Counted from the stretch's first letter, positions 16,469-25,425 are shown. The stretch is DNA of 38,963 nt from Fibrobacter sp. (GCA_024689485.1 JAILDK010000066.1:1-38963), one strand, 5' to 3'. The notes: generated by a model from the letters alone, not told the origin. Numbers and translations are program-made.

Positions 16469-17233
16469 TCAACTTTGCCGCAAATTTAGTTTTTCAAAAA
16501 AGTTCCAAATGGTTTCGCCTCGCATGGAGAGGGCTCTCACAAGAATTCCCTGGGAAAGAGAAGATACTCCGATGGTCCCTTGGAATGATTTTGCGAACGT
16601 TCGAATTTTTTCTTGAAGAATGGATAAAAGGCTTCCTTCAGGCGTATAAAAAAAGAGCATTCCATTGTGGGTGTAGCCTTGCCAAAATCCAAGACGGTAG
16701 TAATCCCATTTTTGGGGATCGATTAACGTATGGTCGGCGAATACAAGTTTATCTTCAACGTAGAATTTTGCACGGCTTCGGTAACTCTTCATTTGAAAAG
16801 CTTCTCCCATCCCGGTGCGCCCACAGGAAAAAATGTCGATAAAAGAAAAAGTCGCCGATTTGGCTAAATGGACTTCGGTCGTATTTTCAAAATGACTTTT
16901 GGCAAAAGGAATGGCGGGATAGGGCTTGTACTCCACATAAGCATTTTCTTTCACTGTAATATTCACATTTTTGAGGGTCTTTTTTCCGTTGGAATCAAAT
17001 ATCTTTTCATAACTCTGCGAAAGAAATGTGGCGTCGGAATTTTTACCGAATTCGAGCTTTAGCTTAAAATGGTCTCCACCCAGAAGCCCTGCGGATGCGG
17101 CCATCATCATGATATCGGCGTGAGGTCCGTTTTGAAAAGGGTGCATGATTTTATAGGGCGATGTATAGAACGCATTTTCGATTTCGGTTTTTCCGTTGCG
17201 AAAACAAGTTTTGATGTTTAGGGCACTCTCCGT
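16469..17233 (-). CDS. ureD: Urease accessory protein UreD (UreH), apparent ACG start
   Basis: The protein is the nickel-loading chaperone scaffold that binds apo-urease and UreF/UreG. Recognised by YKIMHPFQNG, ADIMMMAASAGLLGGD, SQSYEKIF, ENAYVEYKPYPAIPF, EVHLAKSATF and DHTLIDP, all close to Helicobacter UreH. The first ATG in frame (17146) would delete conserved N-terminal sequence (IKTCFRNGKTEIENAFYTSP), which is encoded directly upstream in the same frame. No ATG, GTG or TTG occurs in frame between the ureG stop and 17146. An AGGAGG (17238-17243, reverse strand) overlaps the end of ureG and is followed after four bases by in-frame ACG at 17233. From there the protein is 254 residues, near normal size. 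Either ACG is used or an ATG has mutated. Confidence 0.88.
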   Translation of the reverse strand, partial: TESALNIKTCFRNGKTEIENAFYTSPYKIMHPFQNGPHADIMMMAASAGLLGGDHFKLKLEFGKNSDATFLSQSYEKIFDSNGKKTLKNVNITVKENAYVEYKPYPAIPFAKSHFENTTEVHLAKSATFSFIDIFSCGRTGMGEAFQMKSYRSRAKFYVEDKLVFADHTLIDPQKWDYYRLGFWQGYTHNGMLFFYTPEGSLLSILQEKIRTFAKSFQGTIGVSSLSQGILVRALSMRGETIWNFFEKLNLRQS

Positions 17234-17241
17234 AAAGCCTC

Positions 17242-17850
17242 CTAAACGCCTTCAAACAAGACGCTTTTCTTGATCCATGCGATGACTTCATCGACTCCAT
17301 CTAAATTCATCAAATTGGTGAACAGATGCTTGCGACCATCTCGCATGCGGTCGGAATCTTTTGCCATTACATCTAGGTTTGCTCCTACCAGGGGAGCGAG
17401 ATCCGTTTTGTTGATGACTAAAAGGTCGGAACGCATAACGCCAGGGCCTCCTTTGCGAGGAATTTTTTCGCCTTGGGCAACATCAATGACGTAGATGGTT
17501 GCGTCTGCGAGATCCGGGCTGAAAGTAGCAGAAAGGTTGTCACCGCCACTTTCGATAAAGATGATTTGAACATCGGGAAATTTTTCGGCCATCTCATCGA
17601 CCGCTTCGAGGTTCATGGAACAGTCCTCGCGGATAGCTGTGTGTGGGCAACCTCCGGTTTCTACGCCGACAATTCTTTCTGGAGAAAGCGCTGAATTTTT
17701 GATGAGAAATTCTGCGTCTTCTTTGGTATAAATGTCATTGGTGATCACGCAAATGCTGTATTCTTGCGACATTTTGCGTGTTAATCTTTCGATGAGGGCG
17801 GTCTTGCCGGATCCTACAGGACCACCGACTCCAATTTTAACAAAGCTCAT
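17242..17850 (-). CDS. ureG: Urease accessory GTPase UreG
   Basis: The 202-residue SIMIBI-class GTPase delivers nickel to urease. The P-loop is [15 protein letters not shown] (7-21). Other motifs are the switch [13 protein letters not shown], the metal-binding CPH in [11 protein letters not shown], and the G4 base-recognition NKTDLAP. Length is typical (about 200). The ATG at 17850 follows AAAAAGGAAAA, a modest Shine-Dalgarno. The gene sits between ureF (12-base gap) and ureD, with the ureD ribosome binding site overlapping its stop. Confidence 0.96.
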   Translation of the reverse strand: MSFVKIGVGGPVGSGKTALIERLTRKMSQEYSICVITNDIYTKEDAEFLIKNSALSPERIVGVETGGCPHTAIREDCSMNLEAVDEMAEKFPDVQIIFIESGGDNLSATFSPDLADATIYVIDVAQGEKIPRKGGPGVMRSDLLVINKTDLAPLVGANLDVMAKDSDRMRDGRKHLFTNLMNLDGVDEVIAWIKKSVLFEGV

Positions 17851-17862
17851 TTTTTTTCCTTT

Positions 17863-18552
17863 TTAACTCATGTACAATCGAGTGTAAAGTTCTTCGTGTT
17901 TCATGCCTGCGATATCAAAACCTGTTCCTCCGATTCCGATAGCATCAATGGTCAAAGTCTTTGCGATTTCAATGGCTTGGATGATTTTTTTCTGTGAGCG
18001 ACTGAGAATCTGTTGTCCGATATTTTGACTCAGAGGAATCATTTTGACGCCGTTTGTAACGATGGCATTGAGTAAACTGTAGACGTATAAGCTTGCGGCA
18101 CTAGAAAGGTCAAGCTTTATATCATACGCGAATAGACCGACGATAATTGCATGATTTCCTGTGCAGGATTGATGCAAAATCATATCGCGATAGGCGTCGA
18201 TCGATTTGAACTCCGATTTGGCGGCTCCTTCGAAGTTTTGGTAGATTTTGAGAAATCGACTACAGAGCTTTTTACAACCGATGCGGACTTCTGCGGGGGA
18301 TTTGTAAGCTGTCGAAAGAGCGTCCAGATCGTCAATCCACTTACGATCGGTAGCATGCTTGTAGGCGAGCATCATCACGCCGAGATCGTTATAGGGCAAA
18401 AGCTGCAGGTAATCATCGACGAAGTTCTCTAAAGCTTTCCCATCAGAAATTTGATGCTTTGCGACAAGCGTCTCTAAGCCATTGGAAAGGGTGAATGCTC
18501 CAATGGGGAAGAGGCTGTCACAAATTTGCATCATTTGAAGTAAAGGACGCAT
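17863..18552 (-). CDS. ureF: Urease accessory protein UreF
   Basis: The 229-residue all-helical accessory protein bridges UreD and UreG in the urease activation complex. Diagnostic stretches are ICDSLFPIGAFTLSNGLET near the N-terminus and the TNGVKMIPLSQNIGQQIL region. The C-terminal part DIAGMKHEELYTRLYMS matches the conserved tail needed for UreD binding. Length agrees with the family. The ATG directly abuts the ureE stop (TAAATG), so translation is likely coupled. Confidence 0.94.
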   Translation of the reverse strand: MRPLLQMMQICDSLFPIGAFTLSNGLETLVAKHQISDGKALENFVDDYLQLLPYNDLGVMMLAYKHATDRKWIDDLDALSTAYKSPAEVRIGCKKLCSRFLKIYQNFEGAAKSEFKSIDAYRDMILHQSCTGNHAIIVGLFAYDIKLDLSSAASLYVYSLLNAIVTNGVKMIPLSQNIGQQILSRSQKKIIQAIEIAKTLTIDAIGIGGTGFDIAGMKHEELYTRLYMS

Positions 18553-19014
18553 TTAATGGGAATGGCTGTGCTCATGTGAAGAACTGGCGCCATGTGCTTT
18601 GCAGACGATGTAATCGGAGAAAAGATCTTTGACGATTTCCACATGAAATCCGAGGTGCTGGAGATAGGTATAGGTCGGTTCATCATACGGAACATGGACA
18701 CTGTTCTCTTTGATTTGGAGAGAAAGATGCCTGTTTCCGAGTTCAAAACAGACTCGACCCATTTCCTGCATACTTGTTACAGAAATACAGATGAGCTTGG
18801 TAAACTTCAATTGAACAGCGTAAATCTTTTCTCCGTCGAATAGAACATCTCCGTTGCTTAATGCTGTATCCACTTGGATGCCGATTTCGTTTCCATCGTC
18901 CGCTACTTTTAAAAGGCGACGCTTATCCAATTCAAACCATTCGAACGGAATTGCGACGATTTCTTTTGAACAGGGGTAATCTCGCAGATTGCCCAAAATT
19001 TTTGTTGTAATCAT
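18553..19014 (-). CDS. ureE: Urease nickel metallochaperone UreE
   Basis: The 153-residue protein has the UreE N-terminal domain (about 1-75, with IPFEWFELDKRRLLKVADDG) and a C-terminal metal-binding domain. The latter includes GNRHLSLQI, VPYDEPTYTYLQHLGF and a short His tail, HEHSHSH. UreE binds nickel and hands it to UreG. The start ATG overlaps the stop of the small membrane-protein gene as ATGA, showing tight coupling with it. The His tail is shorter than in Klebsiella UreE but clearly present. Confidence 0.95.
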   Translation of the reverse strand: MITTKILGNLRDYPCSKEIVAIPFEWFELDKRRLLKVADDGNEIGIQVDTALSNGDVLFDGEKIYAVQLKFTKLICISVTSMQEMGRVCFELGNRHLSLQIKENSVHVPYDEPTYTYLQHLGFHVEIVKDLFSDYIVCKAHGASSSHEHSHSH

Positions 19015-19385
19015 ACCGTTTCTCTCTGTTTTTTAGAAATGGAATGCATGACATGCGAAAAAACAAGAATTCCCCAGACGAGGGTTGTAAACGCGGCTAT
19101 GGCGACGCCTACGGTGGATATTTCCTCTATCATCGTTGCGACGCCTTCGGGAGATGTTGCTGCAGTAAAGAATGGATAAGACGCCATCAATTCTCCATTC
19201 AAAATATGATCGATGATGAGGGCTCCTGTTACAAGCCAAAGCATTTTGGAAAGCAACTTTCCTTCTTTGACAATCGTATCCCGGAGAATTGCTTTTTCCG
19301 AATCCTTCTTGTAGGTATGTTCGATGACAACCGTAGTCAGCGATGTTAAAACGGCTTCTGTCAGTGGGACTACAAAACAACTCAT
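19011..19385 (-). CDS. Small three-helix membrane protein in the ureI position of the urease operon
   Basis: The 124-residue protein has three likely membrane segments: about 3-21 (weak), 45-62 and 88-110. A charged stretch lies at 24-43, and the C-terminus is basic (SISKKQRETV). Polar residues in or near the helices include His60 and Glu65 in IIDHILNGEL, His111 and His114 in FSHVMHS, and His23. It has AAGGAG before ATG 19385, begins 26 bases after ureC and overlaps ureE, so it is a genuine operon member. It is too short for UreI/AmiS (about 195 residues, six helices) and for HupE/UreJ. I do not recognise a named family. Transport or gating of urea, ammonia or nickel is inferred from position only. 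Confidence 0.85.
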   Translation of the reverse strand: MSCFVVPLTEAVLTSLTTVVIEHTYKKDSEKAILRDTIVKEGKLLSKMLWLVTGALIIDHILNGELMASYPFFTAATSPEGVATMIEEISTVGVAIAAFTTLVWGILVFSHVMHSISKKQRETV

Positions 19386-19411
19386 GTGTGACTCCTTTTG
19401 AAAGTATTGTT

Positions 19412-21124
19412 TTAGAAGAGGAAATATCTTTGTGCGAGCGCCAGTTCTGTTGCGGCTTCACAGGTGATAATTTTCCCGTCTACTTTGACTGTGTAAGTTT
19501 CGGGATCTACTTCAATTTTTGAAATACGATTGTTGTGCACCATATCCTTTTTCCCGATATGGCGACAATTTTTGACAGGCAAGATGGTCTTGCTCAGATG
19601 AAGTTCGGATTGAATGTCGTGTTCGTATGCGTACTTCGAGACGAAAGTGACAGAGGTTTTGCTGAGTGCTTTTCCATGGCCTCCGAACATATCTGTATAG
19701 ACGACGGGTTCCGGTGTCGGAATGGATGCGTTGGCGTCTCCCATACGGGATGCACAGATAAAACCATTTTTGAGGATCATTTCGGGCTTTGCTCCGAACA
19801 TGTCCGGTCTCCACAACACGAGATCCGCCATTTTTCCGACTTCGACTGAACCGACGTAGTTCGAAATTCCATGCGTAATGGCGGGATTGATCGTGTATTT
19901 TGCGATGTAGCGTTTGACGCGGTTGTTGTCGTTTCTGGAACTATCGGAGTCGAGTGACCCGAACTGTTTTTTCATTTTGTCCGCGGTTTGCCAGGTGCGA
20001 GTGATGACTTCTCCCACGCGACCCATGGCTTGGGAATCGGAACTCATCATAGAGAAGATTCCCATGTCGTGCAGCACATCTTCTGCCGCGATGGTTTCTG
20101 GTCGAATGCGTGAATCTGCAAACGCAACATCTTCTTTATTCTTTTTGTCTAGATGATGGCAAACCATTAGCATGTCCAAGTGCTCGTCAATCGTATTTCG
20201 TGTAAACGGCATCGTTGGATTGGTTGACGAAGGAAGAACATTCGGAAATGAGGCTGCTCGAATGATGTCCGGAGCGTGTCCTCCTCCAGCGCCTTCTGTA
20301 TGATAGGTGTGAATGGTACGTCCCTTAAAGGCTGCGATCGTATCTTCGACAAAACCTCCTTCGTTGAGCGTATCCGTGTGAATGGAAACGGGAACGTCGA
20401 ATTCGTCAGCAACCTGAAGGCACGTGTCAATGGCTTTCGGTGTGGAACCCCAGTCTTCATGGAGTTTTAAGCCTGCGGCTCCTGCTTTGATTTGCTCACG
20501 AAGCGCTTCCGGATTCGATCCGTTTCCTTTTCCCAAGAATCCGAGGTTCATCGGTAAATCTTCGGCGGCTTCGAGCATTTTATGAATGTTGAATTCGCCC
20601 GGAGTACAGGTTGTTGCGTTGGTTCCGTCGGCAGGACCTGTGCCTCCTCCAATCATCGTCGTGATACCGCTGTAGAGAGCTGTATGAACTTGTGTTGGGG
20701 AAATAAAATGAATATGCGTGTCAATACCACCGGCCGTTAATATTAAGCCTTCGCCGGCAATCGCTTCGGTGGAAGCCCCGATGATCATTCCTGGAGTAAC
20801 GCCGTCCATGATATGCGGGTTCCCAGCTTTGCCAATTCCTGCGATTTTCCCGTCTTTAATGCCGATGTCGGCCTTGTAAATGCCAAAGGCGTCAATGACA
20901 AGAGCGCTCGTAATGACTGTGTCGAGACACTGTTCATCATGAAAGGGAACGGCTTGGCCCATACCGTCGCGAAGGGATTTCCCGCCGCCGAATTTAGCTT
21001 CGTCACCGTAAACGCAATAATCTTTTTCAACTTCGACGATTAAGGAGGTGTCTGCTAAACGAACACGGTCGCCAACGGTTGGACCGTACATTTGCGCATA
21101 ATCTTTTCTTGAAATTTGAATCAT
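19412..21124 (-). CDS. ureC: Urease alpha subunit UreC (Helicobacter UreB type)
   Basis: The 570-residue catalytic subunit hydrolyses urea to ammonia and carbamate. All active-site residues are visible: His137 and His139 (GGIDTHIHF), the carbamylated Lys220 and His222 (GLKLHEDWG), His249 (SIHTDTLNE), His275 ([14 protein letters not shown]), the flap Cys322-His323 (MVCHHLD) and Asp363 ([19 protein letters not shown]). ATG 21124 gives the normal N-terminus [19 protein letters not shown]; a longer open frame upstream only runs into ureAB. The start follows the ureAB stop by one base. The sequence closely resembles Helicobacter UreB. Confidence 0.98.
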   Translation of the reverse strand: MIQISRKDYAQMYGPTVGDRVRLADTSLIVEVEKDYCVYGDEAKFGGGKSLRDGMGQAVPFHDEQCLDTVITSALVIDAFGIYKADIGIKDGKIAGIGKAGNPHIMDGVTPGMIIGASTEAIAGEGLILTAGGIDTHIHFISPTQVHTALYSGITTMIGGGTGPADGTNATTCTPGEFNIHKMLEAAEDLPMNLGFLGKGNGSNPEALREQIKAGAAGLKLHEDWGSTPKAIDTCLQVADEFDVPVSIHTDTLNEGGFVEDTIAAFKGRTIHTYHTEGAGGGHAPDIIRAASFPNVLPSSTNPTMPFTRNTIDEHLDMLMVCHHLDKKNKEDVAFADSRIRPETIAAEDVLHDMGIFSMMSSDSQAMGRVGEVITRTWQTADKMKKQFGSLDSDSSRNDNNRVKRYIAKYTINPAITHGISNYVGSVEVGKMADLVLWRPDMFGAKPEMILKNGFICASRMGDANASIPTPEPVVYTDMFGGHGKALSKTSVTFVSKYAYEHDIQSELHLSKTILPVKNCRHIGKKDMVHNNRISKIEVDPETYTVKVDGKIITCEAATELALAQRYFLF

Positions 21125-21125
21125 A

Positions 21126-21806
21126 TCAGATGCCCATAAAACCTTTTGCTCGTGCTTTTTCAAAAGCGGCCTGTTTGACGTCTTTGTCGTCCATCTTTCC
21201 TTCCACAAGTCCGTTTAGACCGTAACCTTCCCGACTTCCACCGATTTCAACGAGAGTCACGCTTTTCGTCTCTCCGGGTTCAAAACGAACGGCGGTTCCG
21301 GCAGGGATATCGAGACGCATGCCGTAAGAAAGTTCTCGGTCAAAGATGAGCTTCTTGTTGACTTCAAAAAAGTGAAAGTGCGAACCGATTTGAACAGGCC
21401 TGTCAGAGGTATTCACGACATCCATTTGGGTTGTGCGCTTGTTTGCGTTGAGCTCAATGAATCCTTTTTCGGTTATGATTTCACCCGGAATCAGTTTCCC
21501 GGTAGAAGGAATCGGATCGTGAACGGTCACGAGCTTTGTTCCATCAGGGAAGGTTGCTTCGACTTGAACTTCGTGAATCATTTCGGCAACGCCATTCATG
21601 ACTTGTTCTGCAGTCAGGAAATGCCTTCCGGCTTCCATCAGTTCTGAAACGTTTTGACCTGCACGCGCGCATTCCAAAAGTTTCATGGAGATATAGGCGA
21701 TCGCTTCTGGATAGTTCAATCGAAGCCCGCTGTCTAAGCGGTTCTTGGCGAGAATTCCGGCAAAGTGCAGCGAGAGTTTTTCTGTTTCTCTGGGGGTTAA
21801 TCGCAT
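21126..21806 (-). CDS. ureAB: Fused urease gamma-beta subunit (Helicobacter UreA type)
   Basis: In this 226-residue protein, residues 1-100 are the gamma subunit ([51 protein letters not shown]). About 103-226 is the beta subunit ([44 protein letters not shown]). Most bacteria encode these separately; fusion is characteristic of Helicobacter. It ends at [10 protein letters not shown] and lacks the roughly dozen-residue C-terminal extension of H. pylori UreA. ATG 21806 is chosen because the family N-terminus starts there and GGGA precedes it. The open frame upstream overlaps urtE. Confidence 0.96.
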   Translation of the reverse strand: MRLTPRETEKLSLHFAGILAKNRLDSGLRLNYPEAIAYISMKLLECARAGQNVSELMEAGRHFLTAEQVMNGVAEMIHEVQVEATFPDGTKLVTVHDPIPSTGKLIPGEIITEKGFIELNANKRTTQMDVVNTSDRPVQIGSHFHFFEVNKKLIFDRELSYGMRLDIPAGTAVRFEPGETKSVTLVEIGGSREGYGLNGLVEGKMDDKDVKQAAFEKARAKGFMGI

Positions 21807-21823
21807 ATTTTTCCCTTTTAAGT

Positions 21824-22525
21824 TCAATTGGTCATCAGTTTTTGAACTTCGGCTTTGTTGCAGAGCGAGGTTTGATCGTGGAAAATGATGTTTCCTTTTT
21901 CCATGATGTTGACGTAGTGGCTGTTCTCCATCACAAAATCCAGGTACTGTTCGACGAGCAAGATGGTGATACCTTTCCATTCATTGATCTTTCGAATAGC
22001 CCTTCCGATGTCCTGGATAATTGACGGCTGAATTCCTTCAGTGGGCTCGTCGAGAATCAGAATTTTTGGATTCTGAACAAGAGCTCTTGCAATGGCTAAT
22101 TGCTGCTGCTGACCGCCGGACAGATCGCCTCCGCGCCGTTTGGCGAATTTGGGAAGGATCGGGAAAAGATCAAAAATATAATCCGGGATATTTCCTTTTC
22201 CTCCTAGGGGTTGTAAGCCTAATTCCCAGTTCTCCTGTACCGTCATCTGTTGAAAAATATCGCGCCCTTGGGGAACGTAACCGATTCCCATGCGAACTCG
22301 TTCATAAGAGGGGAGTTTGGAAATTTCTTTTCCATTGAAGAGTAAAGATGTTGTGGGACTTGTTTTCACGAGTCCCATGATACTCTTGAGAGTTGTACTT
22401 TTTCCAACGCCGTTTCGACCGATCAAACTGACGATTTTCCCATCGGGAATATCCAAATTTAATCCTTCGATAACGCGGCTTTCGCCGTAATAAGAATCCA
22501 TACTTTTAATGGTCAACATTTTCAT
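21824..22525 (-). CDS. urtE: Urea ABC transporter ATP-binding protein UrtE
   Basis: The 233-residue ATPase belongs to the branched-chain amino acid/urea (LivF-like) class. It has Walker [11 protein letters not shown]-loop YVPQGRDIF, signature [15 protein letters not shown], Walker [15 protein letters not shown] and the switch His region replaced by LLVEQYLDF, as is usual in LivF/UrtE. It partners UrtD to power UrtBC. ATG 22525 overlaps the urtD stop as ATGA, with GAGGAG upstream; a second ATG lies two codons later. ureAB begins 17 bases after its stop, tying uptake to hydrolysis. Confidence 0.94.
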   Translation of the reverse strand: MKMLTIKSMDSYYGESRVIEGLNLDIPDGKIVSLIGRNGVGKSTTLKSIMGLVKTSPTTSLLFNGKEISKLPSYERVRMGIGYVPQGRDIFQQMTVQENWELGLQPLGGKGNIPDYIFDLFPILPKFAKRRGGDLSGGQQQQLAIARALVQNPKILILDEPTEGIQPSIIQDIGRAIRKINEWKGITILLVEQYLDFVMENSHYVNIMEKGNIIFHDQTSLCNKAEVQKLMTN

Positions 22526-23298
22526 TCTCCTCCACGTCCCAGATAAACTTTTTGAACAGTGGAATCCGATAGAACTTCGGCTACAGATCCTTCTTTCAAG
22601 ATTTTTCCTTCGTGAAGAACCGTAACGCGATTTGCAATTTGCTTGACAAAATCCATGTCATGTTCAATCACGACAATGGAACATTCTTTTTGGATTTCTT
22701 TTAAAATTACTCCGGTCTTAAAAGTCTCAGGCTTTCCCATGCCGGCCGCAGGTTCATCGAGCATGATGACTTCTGGCTCCTGCACAAGCTGCATGGCGAT
22801 TTCAAGCCATTGCTTTTCACCGTGGGCAAGCGCTCCTGCTCTCCATTGGCGTTTATCGGAAAGGCCTACTTTCTCTAAGGTTTCTGCAATTTTCTTGACC
22901 TCTTTATCTCGCATCTTGCGCAAGATGGTATCCACAATTCGCTTTCCTTTGCGCAAGGAAAGGATCATGTTCTCTTCAACGGTTAGATTCACAAAAACCG
23001 AGGGAACCTGAAATTTTCTTCCGATGCCAAGCCATACAATCTTGTATTCTTTCATCCCAGTTAGCGTAATGGGCTTTTTATACATCGGGTTGAATACAAT
23101 GTTTCCCTGGGTCGGTTTGGTTTTGGCGCAGATGATGTCAAGTAGGGTCGTTTTCCCGGCACCATTGGGACCGATGAAAAAATGAATATCGTTTCTTTTC
23201 ACCTTTGTTGTAACATCGGTCAATGCGTAAAATCCGTCAAAACAGACAGAAATATGGTTGATTTCCAAAACATATTCGGAAAGAAGTTCTGTTGCCAT
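22522..23298 (-). CDS. urtD: Urea ABC transporter ATP-binding protein UrtD
   Basis: The 258-residue LivG-like ATPase has Walker A GPNGAGKTT, UrtD-type signature LAHGEKQWLEIAMQL, Walker B VIMLDEPAAGMG and switch VVIEHDMDFVKQIA. The LAHG-E-KQWLEI form of the signature distinguishes UrtD from LivG. AGGAGG precedes ATG 23298. It lies eight bases after urtC and overlaps urtE. Confidence 0.94.
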   Translation of the reverse strand: MATELLSEYVLEINHISVCFDGFYALTDVTTKVKRNDIHFFIGPNGAGKTTLLDIICAKTKPTQGNIVFNPMYKKPITLTGMKEYKIVWLGIGRKFQVPSVFVNLTVEENMILSLRKGKRIVDTILRKMRDKEVKKIAETLEKVGLSDKRQWRAGALAHGEKQWLEIAMQLVQEPEVIMLDEPAAGMGKPETFKTGVILKEIQKECSIVVIEHDMDFVKQIANRVTVLHEGKILKEGSVAEVLSDSTVQKVYLGRGGE

Positions 23299-23306
23299 AA
23301 ATCCTC

Positions 23307-24401
23307 CTAGGCCTTAACCTTTCGATCGCGAATCTTTGCGATGAAGTTAGGAGCCTTCTCTTGAACAAGCCCGACAATTCCTCCTTTGAAGAAGAGAATC
23401 GTGACGCAGAACAGAATCCCGATGATGTATTGCCAAATTTCTACCGTACTTCCGGAACTCAGGTTGTATTCGCAAATGTTGATGAAGAAAGCGCCGATGA
23501 CGGCTCCGACAATCGTTCCGCGTCCTCCGATAGCGACCCAAATGACCATACCGATGGAATAAGTGATCGTCATTTGCGATGGGGTAATGCATCCATTGAA
23601 GTTCACAAAGATGGCTCCAGCAATGCCTGCAAATACAGCGGAGACGACATAAATGAATGTTTTGAATCGGCTCACGGGATATCCTGAAAAGTATGTCCTG
23701 TTTTCGCCGTCGCGGATGGCGATCAAAACCTTTCCGAATTTCCGGGTTACAAGGAATCTGGAAATCGCATAAATGAGCACCAAAGCAAAGAGGGAAATAT
23801 AAAACAGCGTAAACATGTTGCCTTGGTTTGCGGATCCTTTGATGCTTCCAAAGATGGATTTGATTTCGGTAATGCCCACGTTTCCATTTGTATAAGGAGA
23901 CATGGCGATAAAGATGGAGCACGCGGCCCATGTAAGAGCTTGGGAAATAATCGAAAAGTAAACGCCTTTTACACGATTCTTGAAGATGAAATATCCGACG
24001 AGCCAAGCGGTAAGACCCGGGATAATTAAAATCAAAAATAAAGATCCTGGCGCATGAAGAAACGGCTTCCAGATCAACGGCAATTCTGTCAATCCTCCGA
24101 TATGCATAAAATCTGTGATTTGACCGCCGGTTGCCTGGAGTTTTAAATACATCGCCATCGCATATCCGCCGAGACCAAAATACAGCCCATGTCCAAGACT
24201 TAAAATTCCCGTGTAGCCCCAGATCAAATCAATTCCAATCGCAACGATTGCAAAACTGATGCATTTTCCGAGGAAAAGGATCGTGGAGCCTCCATTCAGA
24301 ACGCCTGCCGCCAATAGAACCGGCATGATGGCAAGAATGAAAACAATAATTCCAAAAGTGGTATCTGAGCCGTGCTTTAGAAAAAGATTGAGTAAACGCA
24401 T
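23307..24401 (-). CDS. urtC: Urea ABC transporter permease UrtC
   Basis: The 364-residue inner-membrane permease is of the LivM/UrtC class, with about ten hydrophobic segments. Family features are DLIWGYTGILSLGHGLYFGLGGYAMAMYLK near residues 60-90 and GRGTIVGAVIGAFFIN near the C-terminus. The insertion after the third helix region (GGQITDFMHIGGLTELPLIW) is typical of urea rather than amino-acid permeases. GGAG precedes ATG 24401, and the gene starts 11 bases after urtB. Confidence 0.94.
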   Translation of the reverse strand: MRLLNLFLKHGSDTTFGIIVFILAIMPVLLAAGVLNGGSTILFLGKCISFAIVAIGIDLIWGYTGILSLGHGLYFGLGGYAMAMYLKLQATGGQITDFMHIGGLTELPLIWKPFLHAPGSLFLILIIPGLTAWLVGYFIFKNRVKGVYFSIISQALTWAACSIFIAMSPYTNGNVGITEIKSIFGSIKGSANQGNMFTLFYISLFALVLIYAISRFLVTRKFGKVLIAIRDGENRTYFSGYPVSRFKTFIYVVSAVFAGIAGAIFVNFNGCITPSQMTITYSIGMVIWVAIGGRGTIVGAVIGAFFINICEYNLSSGSTVEIWQYIIGILFCVTILFFKGGIVGLVQEKAPNFIAKIRDRKVKA

Positions 24402-24412
24402 AGATTCTCCGA

Positions 24413-25315
24413 CTAGTCCAGGTTACGGCTTTTGATGACAAATAGACCTTGGGGGCGCTTTTGCAAGAAGACGATGACAATCAAAAGGACGACCGCTTTG
24501 GCGATTGTGGAAGATGTGTAATTTTCAGTGAAAATCGAACTGATTCCGATGATTCCTGAACCGATAACAGTACCGATTAGGTTCCCAACGCCTCCGAGCA
24601 CGACAGCCATAAAGGAGTTCACGATATAGCTTTGGCCAACTGTAGAATCAATAGAGCCTAATAAAGCAACAGAACAACCCGCAACTCCTGCAAAACCAGA
24701 ACCCATTGCGAAAGTCAGGTTGTCTACACGTCTGGAATTAATTCCCATGCATTGAGCCATGGGACGGTTTTGCATGACAGCTCGCATCTGGCGTCCAAAA
24801 TTGGATTTGTACATCACAAACCACACTGCCACCATGCAGAGGGACACAAGCAGAATGATAAAGACTCGATTGTACGAAAAAGTGCAGTCGCCGAAGCTGA
24901 TTCCACCGCTTAAAAAAGAAGGTGCATTCACGTTGACGCCTTGAGTACCGAAGATGCTCCGCGCAGCTTGTTGTAATATTAAACTAATGCCCCATGTGGC
25001 CAAAAGACTGTCGATTTCGCGGCCATAGAGTCTTGAAATGACAAATTTTTCAAGGAGACTTCCCAGTAAAAAGGCGACACCGAAGGCTGCAAAAATCGAA
25101 ACGAAATAATAAAGGCTTCCAATGGCACTCGGTAAAAACTGAGTGAAAACTTGTTGGACAACGTAAGTTGTATAGGCGCCAATCATCACAAATTCGCCGT
25201 GAGCCATATTGATCACGCGCATTACGCCAAAGGTAATGGCTAGCCCTAAAGAAGTCAGTAGAATAATTGAACTGAGACTAAGGCCATTGAAAAGAATGTT
25301 GACTGCTTGTTCCAA
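24413..25315 (-). CDS. urtB: Urea ABC transporter permease UrtB, TTG start
   Basis: The 300-residue inner-membrane permease is of the LivH/UrtB class, with FGVMRVINMAHGEFVMIGAYTTY, MRAVMQNRPMAQCMGIN and VLGGVGNLIGTVIGSGIIG. A longer frame from GTG 25390 exists, but that codon lies inside a terminator-like hairpin and adds a non-family leader. TTG 25315 (MEQAVNILFNGLSLSSI) has GAGG six bases upstream and gives the normal N-terminus. Use of TTG plus the upstream hairpin should lower UrtB output relative to UrtA. Confidence 0.92.
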   Translation of the reverse strand: MEQAVNILFNGLSLSSIILLTSLGLAITFGVMRVINMAHGEFVMIGAYTTYVVQQVFTQFLPSAIGSLYYFVSIFAAFGVAFLLGSLLEKFVISRLYGREIDSLLATWGISLILQQAARSIFGTQGVNVNAPSFLSGGISFGDCTFSYNRVFIILLVSLCMVAVWFVMYKSNFGRQMRAVMQNRPMAQCMGINSRRVDNLTFAMGSGFAGVAGCSVALLGSIDSTVGQSYIVNSFMAVVLGGVGNLIGTVIGSGIIGISSIFTENYTSSTIAKAVVLLIVIVFLQKRPQGLFVIKSRNLD

Positions 25316-25363
25316 AATATCCTCGTCTGCTCTGGCTAAAAGATGATGGATGCTGATTTCTTC

Positions 25364-25391
25364 AAAAAGTCGTGCCCCGTGAAGGAGCACG
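25364..25391 (-). terminator. Partial terminator/attenuator between urtA and urtB
   Basis: On the reverse strand CGTGCTCC and GGGGCACG form an 8-bp stem (one G-U pair) with a five-base loop, followed by ACTTTTT. It lies in the 110-base space after the binding-protein gene. In ABC operons such elements usually let the binding protein be made in excess while some transcripts read through. Confidence 0.65.
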
Positions 25392-25425
25392 GCTCTTGAG
25401 GAGAGGTTTTATGAAGACACCGTTT

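Noticed and set aside
19011-19385. Calling the small membrane protein UreI or HupE/UreJ
   Set aside because: It has about three helices and 124 residues, too short for either, and none of their signature sequences is visible.
21125-21208. An N-terminal extension of ureC to 21208
   Set aside because: The family N-terminus begins at 21124 and the extension lies inside ureAB.
25316-25390. GTG 25390 as urtB start
   Set aside because: The codon lies in the terminator hairpin stem, lacks a ribosome site and adds a non-family leader; TTG 25315 fits better.
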